This document shows positions 59,775 through 64,000 of a stretch of 64,000 nt of DNA, one piece after another. Source of the stretch: Tamarix chinensis (lineage: Eukaryota; Streptophyta; Magnoliopsida; Caryophyllales; Tamaricaceae); contig CM060174.1 in NCBI GenBank assembly GCA_030549775.1, positions 28,214,117 through 28,278,116 on the forward strand, given 5' to 3'. The stretch's first letter is position 1. The number at the start of each line of letters is the position of its first letter. The notes under the pieces were generated by a model that searched no databases, was not told where the DNA came from, and was given only the letters and a program-made list of their open reading frames with translations. Position numbers and translations under genes: made by a program.

Positions 59775-60912
59775 TATGTTTAATATGATTTTGGTTAATA
59801 GACCCATCAATATTCATGGATGATGTTAAACCTAGATAATCTGAAAAGGAAGGGTGAGGTCATAAGAAGTCACACTTGTTGTTAACATATTAAGGATGAA
59901 AGTTAATCATGGCAAATCTATATCACATAAAATTACATAATAAGACAAACTTATAAACTTATTCTTTAATTTGGGTGTGGTAGTTCCATAACAACTTTTA
60001 TAAGACTAAGGCCTTACAATACATAGGTCCTAGATTTCAAAATTACTTTACTAGTGTACGGTTTTATACTAAAGAAGAGGGACGAAATTCGAATCACATT
60101 ATTTTGGATCAAGACACAAGTGACAAAGCCTAACAATCAATAAATAATATACAAAACCAACAATCACCCTAGCTCAGCACAAAAAGGCATAGAGCTACGC
60201 ATGGAAGATTGCATTGTATTGAAGATATATATAAGAGAAAAATAATGAGGATTACATCCATTGAAAGTATGTTTTATAATATTTAAAAGTAATAGTTTAC
60301 ATCAACTATAATAATTTGAGAAAAGTTCACGTATGTATTGAGGACATATTAGTTTAAGCCGATCGTATGTATTTGAGAATGTATTGAGAACATATGCATT
60401 GAGTGCGAGTTCCCAGCTACAAACAAACATCTGTAGTTGGATCGTAGCAGTGCACGACAGTTCTCTGAGGCTTGATAATGTGATTCTATATGAATAAGGT
60501 GGAGAAGTAGACCGTACCTGCTTGTAAGCTAAGTACTTATGATACTAGCTAGCAAGTTGTTTTGGTGTTGTGTTACCAAGGAGGATGGTTGGAATAAGCT
60601 GTTTAATTAGGCTTGTCCGTTTTTATGCTCTATTATTAATAAATTATCAAAAAAGGACAAAGGTAGATGCCACCCTAATATATATATGAAACGAAAATTA
60701 ATTACCCAAGAAAAGAAGAAACGAGACATACGAAAATTTATATGCATGCATATAGAATAACAAGATGCAATAAAAGTATATATTAGTAATTAACTAGTGA
60801 TCACTAATAGTGTACAAATATATATATATATTAACGACTTGAATATATATCTTGATAATATTCAGCTATAAATATATTGATATATATTAATAACAAAAAA
60901 AAAATAATGAGA
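59775..60912. other. Intergenic, 3' flank of the NAC gene
   Basis: AT-rich DNA between Harbinger-2 and the NAC stop codon. The 3' untranslated region must lie here, but I could not place a polyadenylation site. No transposon coding similarity noticed. Confidence 0.5.
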
Positions 60913-63900
60913 TTACTTGAAATAGAGGTTACTGTTGAAATAATCTCTGTTTGACGGTGGCTGCTCCGGCACGGGCACAGACATGGTATTCCACTGATCC
61001 CATAACCTATCTTGTGAATATGGAGCTGCAGCTGCAGCAGGGGGAAACTGAGCTAGAGAAAGTGATGATGAAGTTCCCGCTGGTGAAGATGACAAGCCCG
61101 CCGCGTTAAGCACCGTAGCGAACGATGGCACCGAAGACGAAGATGGCTGATGATGATGGTGAGCTTGCTGTGAGAACAAAGCTGAAAACAGTGGCGTATG
61201 CATAGACATGGCCATAGGCATATCATTATTATTAAAGTTAGTACTATTACAGCTGGCTTGGTTGTTAATTGCTGCTTGAAATTGTTGCTGTTGGAAGCCG
61301 AGCAGTCGATGAATATCGTCTACGGTCGGAGTAGGTGTAGGGCCAGGGCCAGATAATCCATTGGGCAGCAGTAGAGGGTTCATAAAACTCATGTTGTTGT
61401 TATTACTATCGGTACTGGTTTTCAGAGGATGATCATGGGAAGCTGCTACAACGTCGTCCGAGTGATGGGGTAGGTGGTGTTGGTTGAGTATCATCCCATG
61501 ATGATCTACTTGCATACATGGCGGCGGTGCTAATTGGCCAGCTGCTGCTTCAGCTGTTAAAGTCAATAAAGGACTAAGAACAGCACTAGGTGCGGCAGCG
61601 TTATTATAAGAGGAGGAAGAGGAGTTGTTATTACTGTGCTGATGGTTCTGCTGCTGCTGCTGGTGATGATGATGATGATGAGAAAGACCGAGTGCCGTAC
61701 CAACCTCAGTACTGCTACTTGCATCGGTATCATGACTAGTAGTCATCTGCTGTTGGTTTTGCTGTGACGATGACTGCCCTCCTCCCACCCCAAAGCCACC
61801 ACTACTAGTACGACCACGAAGATGAGGCTGCTGCTGCTGCCTGTTATACCTCTCCATCATCGCGACAGCTGCTGCTTGTTGATGGCTATGATTATGATTC
61901 TGCAACAGCGTCTTGTGATCTGAAAGCGAAGAAGCCTGTAGTGCCGTCGTCGCGGCAGCCGATGATCCACCGGCGGCTTGGCCTCCTCGAGACGACGTAG
62001 AAGATGATAGCCTAGACGGCAGTCCACGGGGTAGAGAAGAAGAAGAATTAGGATGGTTATGATGATGATGATCTTCTACTCCTGCTCGCTTGTATACACG
62101 GCATAGAGAGATCTCAACCTGCGCACGCACGAGTGAATTTAACGGTAATTGTCGGCACAGAATGCAGTAGTTATGACAGTACCTTTTGATCAAGCAGCAC
62201 TGTTAAATACACGGCACAGGCTTTGTGGGTGTATTAATTTACAGTTGTACTCAACAAAAAAATAAAAATTTAAAGCCGAGGGCTAGCTGGATAGCTAAGC
62301 TGCTTACGGACATTGGTTAGCATTTTTACCCCGGCCGACCTGAGAGGACATTGGTTATATATGAAAAACAATAATAGCAGACAGTTGTCTGTACTCGATC
62401 TGTTGGTGGACATTCATTCAGAAATCACAATTTATTATAAATCGAATTGAATTTGAATAAGAGAGACCACATTCATGTTTTCCTCAAGATATCCGTGACA
62501 AACATCTGGAATTTTATTAATTGTTTCACGGCTTGGGAACTGTGTGCTCTTCTGTCTGCATATAAATATATATATATTTTTTTTGTCAGATACTCTTACC
62601 CCTCCGGGCCATCTTCGCGCGTCATACGATAACACATATATATATATCAAAGTAACAAACAAAAAACTATATGAACTCTCCATCTCCTCATCGCATAATT
62701 ACATACACTACTTTTAAATTTCAATTCTAGCTTATCATTAATTAGTCTTGTTCCGTCGTCTAAATAATTGTGACCAATCGCCCAATAAATTAGTCACAAC
62801 AAAGAAGATCCGGGCAAACAAACAAACAAAATTCGGTTTCTGACGTACGAGATCAGTGATGCGTGTGAGAAATGATTAGGAAGGAGGCTGTATAAAAAAA
62901 GCTCTCTCTCTATATATATCAGCAAGCTAGCTAGCTAGCTAGGTTAAAAGAATTATCTCATTCGGATTAGATTTTCTTGAATATATATATATATATATGT
63001 ATAGAGACTTGTCATTAATTCCCTTGGTAAATATACTGCTCTAATCTGTGTTTTAAGACGATCTACGTTACCTTTTGGAGTCGTTCCGTCTCGTGTTGAG
63101 GAAGACGATACTCGTTCATGATCCAACTAGATCGTATACCTTTCGGAGCTTTACCGGAGTAAAAAACAAGGGTTTTCTTCAGACCAATTGGTCTAAAATT
63201 CTCTGCCCTTATCATTCTATCTGCTCCCGTTGCCTTCCAGTACCCCGACGTCGTGACCCGATTAGGCCGGTCTCCGTTCCGATACTTTCTGTCTCGCGGG
63301 ACGTAGAAGAACCATTCTTTCTCCCCGATTGCTGCTAGAGCTGCACATCAACAAAAACACGTACGTACACATATGATCATACAGACATACGACCGTCCGC
63401 GTCATTTTGGTTTTATAGTTCATAGGAAGCGGCCGGTAAGCATAAATACAGAAACACGGCACATAGAGAAGGGAAAGGAGGATTAAGGTATTACGAAAGC
63501 ATATAGACATACTGCATCATATATGTCGTCGAAATGAAATGACGGGAAATTATATGGACCCGTAGCAGCATAATTAATTAATCGTATATTTTATATACAT
63601 AGTGGAGATTTGAGGGGGGAAATTAATTAGCAGAAAACTAGCTAGGTTTTTGGATTTTTAGCAAGGGCCAAGGCGTGTGTGTTTGTGTGTATATTATATG
63701 GAAAAGATTACATAGATCAAGAATAAAATATGTAGGATTGAGATATATTCACATGTAGCCGAGGATATGGATAATAATGGATATATATATAAATACATAT
63801 GGATAGACAAATCGAGAGGAAAGAATTCGGAGGAGTGCATATATATATACATGTATATATATATTTTTTAATATATACACGCACACAAACACAGACACGC

Positions 63901-64000
63901 AAGAGGAATGAGCAGACGTACCAGGAAGTTCCCATGGGTCGTAGCGATAAAGATCAAGAAAAGTGATAAGTTCAACATTAAATTTCTTGCCCTCAACCTT
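60913..64000 (-). CDS. NAC035: NAC domain transcription factor, NAC035/LOV1-like (5'-partial)
   Basis: NAC proteins are plant-specific nuclear DNA-binding regulators. Three coding exons, all with GT-AG introns: 64,000-63,922 (enters from outside; ends [11 protein letters not shown] plus one base), 63,340-63,072, and 62,118-60,913 (stop TAA). Phases fit exactly; about 517 residues are visible. NAC subdomains: B ([20 protein letters not shown]), C ([15 protein letters not shown] and [14 protein letters not shown]), D ([17 protein letters not shown] and WIMNEYRLP), E ([17 protein letters not shown]). The N-terminal subdomain A is missing from the window. The regulatory tail has His, Gln, Ser and Asn runs, [10 protein letters not shown], and ends LWDQWNTM...YFNSNLYFK. 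The [14 protein letters not shown] and [10 protein letters not shown] signatures and the tail match, from memory, Arabidopsis NAC035/LOV1, described as a flowering-time repressor and cold-response regulator. Family is certain; exact orthology is inferred. Confidence 0.93.
61640..61690 (-). repeat. Trinucleotide runs coding for Gln and His in the NAC tail
   Basis: On the plus strand GCTGCTGCTGCTG is followed by a GAT/GATG run; on the coding strand they give [11 protein letters not shown]. Such tracts commonly vary in length between individuals. Confidence 0.85.
62119..63071 (-). other. NAC intron 2 (953 bp)
   Basis: Donor AAAAG|GTAACG at 63,071 and acceptor GTGCGCAG at 62,119. Contains a GCTA tetranucleotide run near 62,925-62,942, a (TA)n run near 62,980-62,998 and a CT run near 62,900. 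No other gene seen. Confidence 0.85.
63341..63921 (-). other. NAC intron 1 (581 bp)
   Basis: Donor CCTG|GTACGT at 63,921 and acceptor GATGTGCAG at 63,341. AT-rich with TATATA runs near 63,780-63,870. Confidence 0.88.

Noticed and set aside
62119..62193. Extension of the NAC exon 3 frame upstream to an ATG at 62,193
   Set aside because: These 25 codons are intron 2 sequence; the AG acceptor at 62,119 joins in phase to exon 2 and yields the conserved subdomain E.
60913..64000. Assignment of the NAC gene to the FEZ (ANAC009) group
   Set aside because: Subdomain B and E signatures and the C-terminal tail fit NAC035/LOV1 better than FEZ, judged from memory.

Overview
This window looks like nuclear DNA of a flowering plant. 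It is AT-rich and intron-containing, it carries one NAC-family transcription factor gene, and it is otherwise filled with degenerate plant transposons: PIF/Harbinger, CACTA, Ty1/copia, Ty3/gypsy, a TRIM and very long LTR-like blocks. I cannot say from the sequence whether it is a monocot or a eudicot.

The only host gene I can support is on the minus strand at the right edge (60,913 to beyond 64,000). It is a NAC transcription factor of the NAC035/LOV1 type with canonical splice sites and an uninterrupted frame. The end of exon 1, all of exon 2 and all of exon 3 are in the window; the start codon lies outside.

From left to right the rest is: a Harbinger remnant (nuclease, then Myb/SANT-like accessory protein, 1-2,062); a reversed Ty1/copia relic (about 2,900-8,130); a 752-bp TRIM on the minus strand (8,319-9,070); a CACTA element (9,701-32,655, TGT at both sides); AT-rich DNA holding a 5.1-kb solo-LTR-like block (33,834-38,932); a possible non-autonomous CACTA (from 40,828); and a second Harbinger (42,959-59,774) ending about 1.1 kb from the NAC stop codon.

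Two of these are nested. The CACTA contains a reversed long LTR-like block (copy A), which contains a Ty3/gypsy element (14,650-26,320), which contains a further long LTR-like block (copy B, 19,680-24,834). Harbinger-2 contains a second Ty3/gypsy of the same family (46,564-57,621), which contains a third block (copy D, from 51,777). Removing the layers rejoins each host element, and the target-site duplications support most junctions.

The most unusual feature is the group of four blocks (A-D) of up to about 5.1 kb with TG...CA ends and no gag or pol. B and C have perfect 5-bp duplications. The group shares an AT-rich start and a pyrimidine-rich tract, followed by minisatellites whose unit differs between copies. 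B and C also share two clusters of ACCGGT-type repeats and a conserved double hairpin near the 3' end. Both gypsy elements lack the integrase catalytic core.
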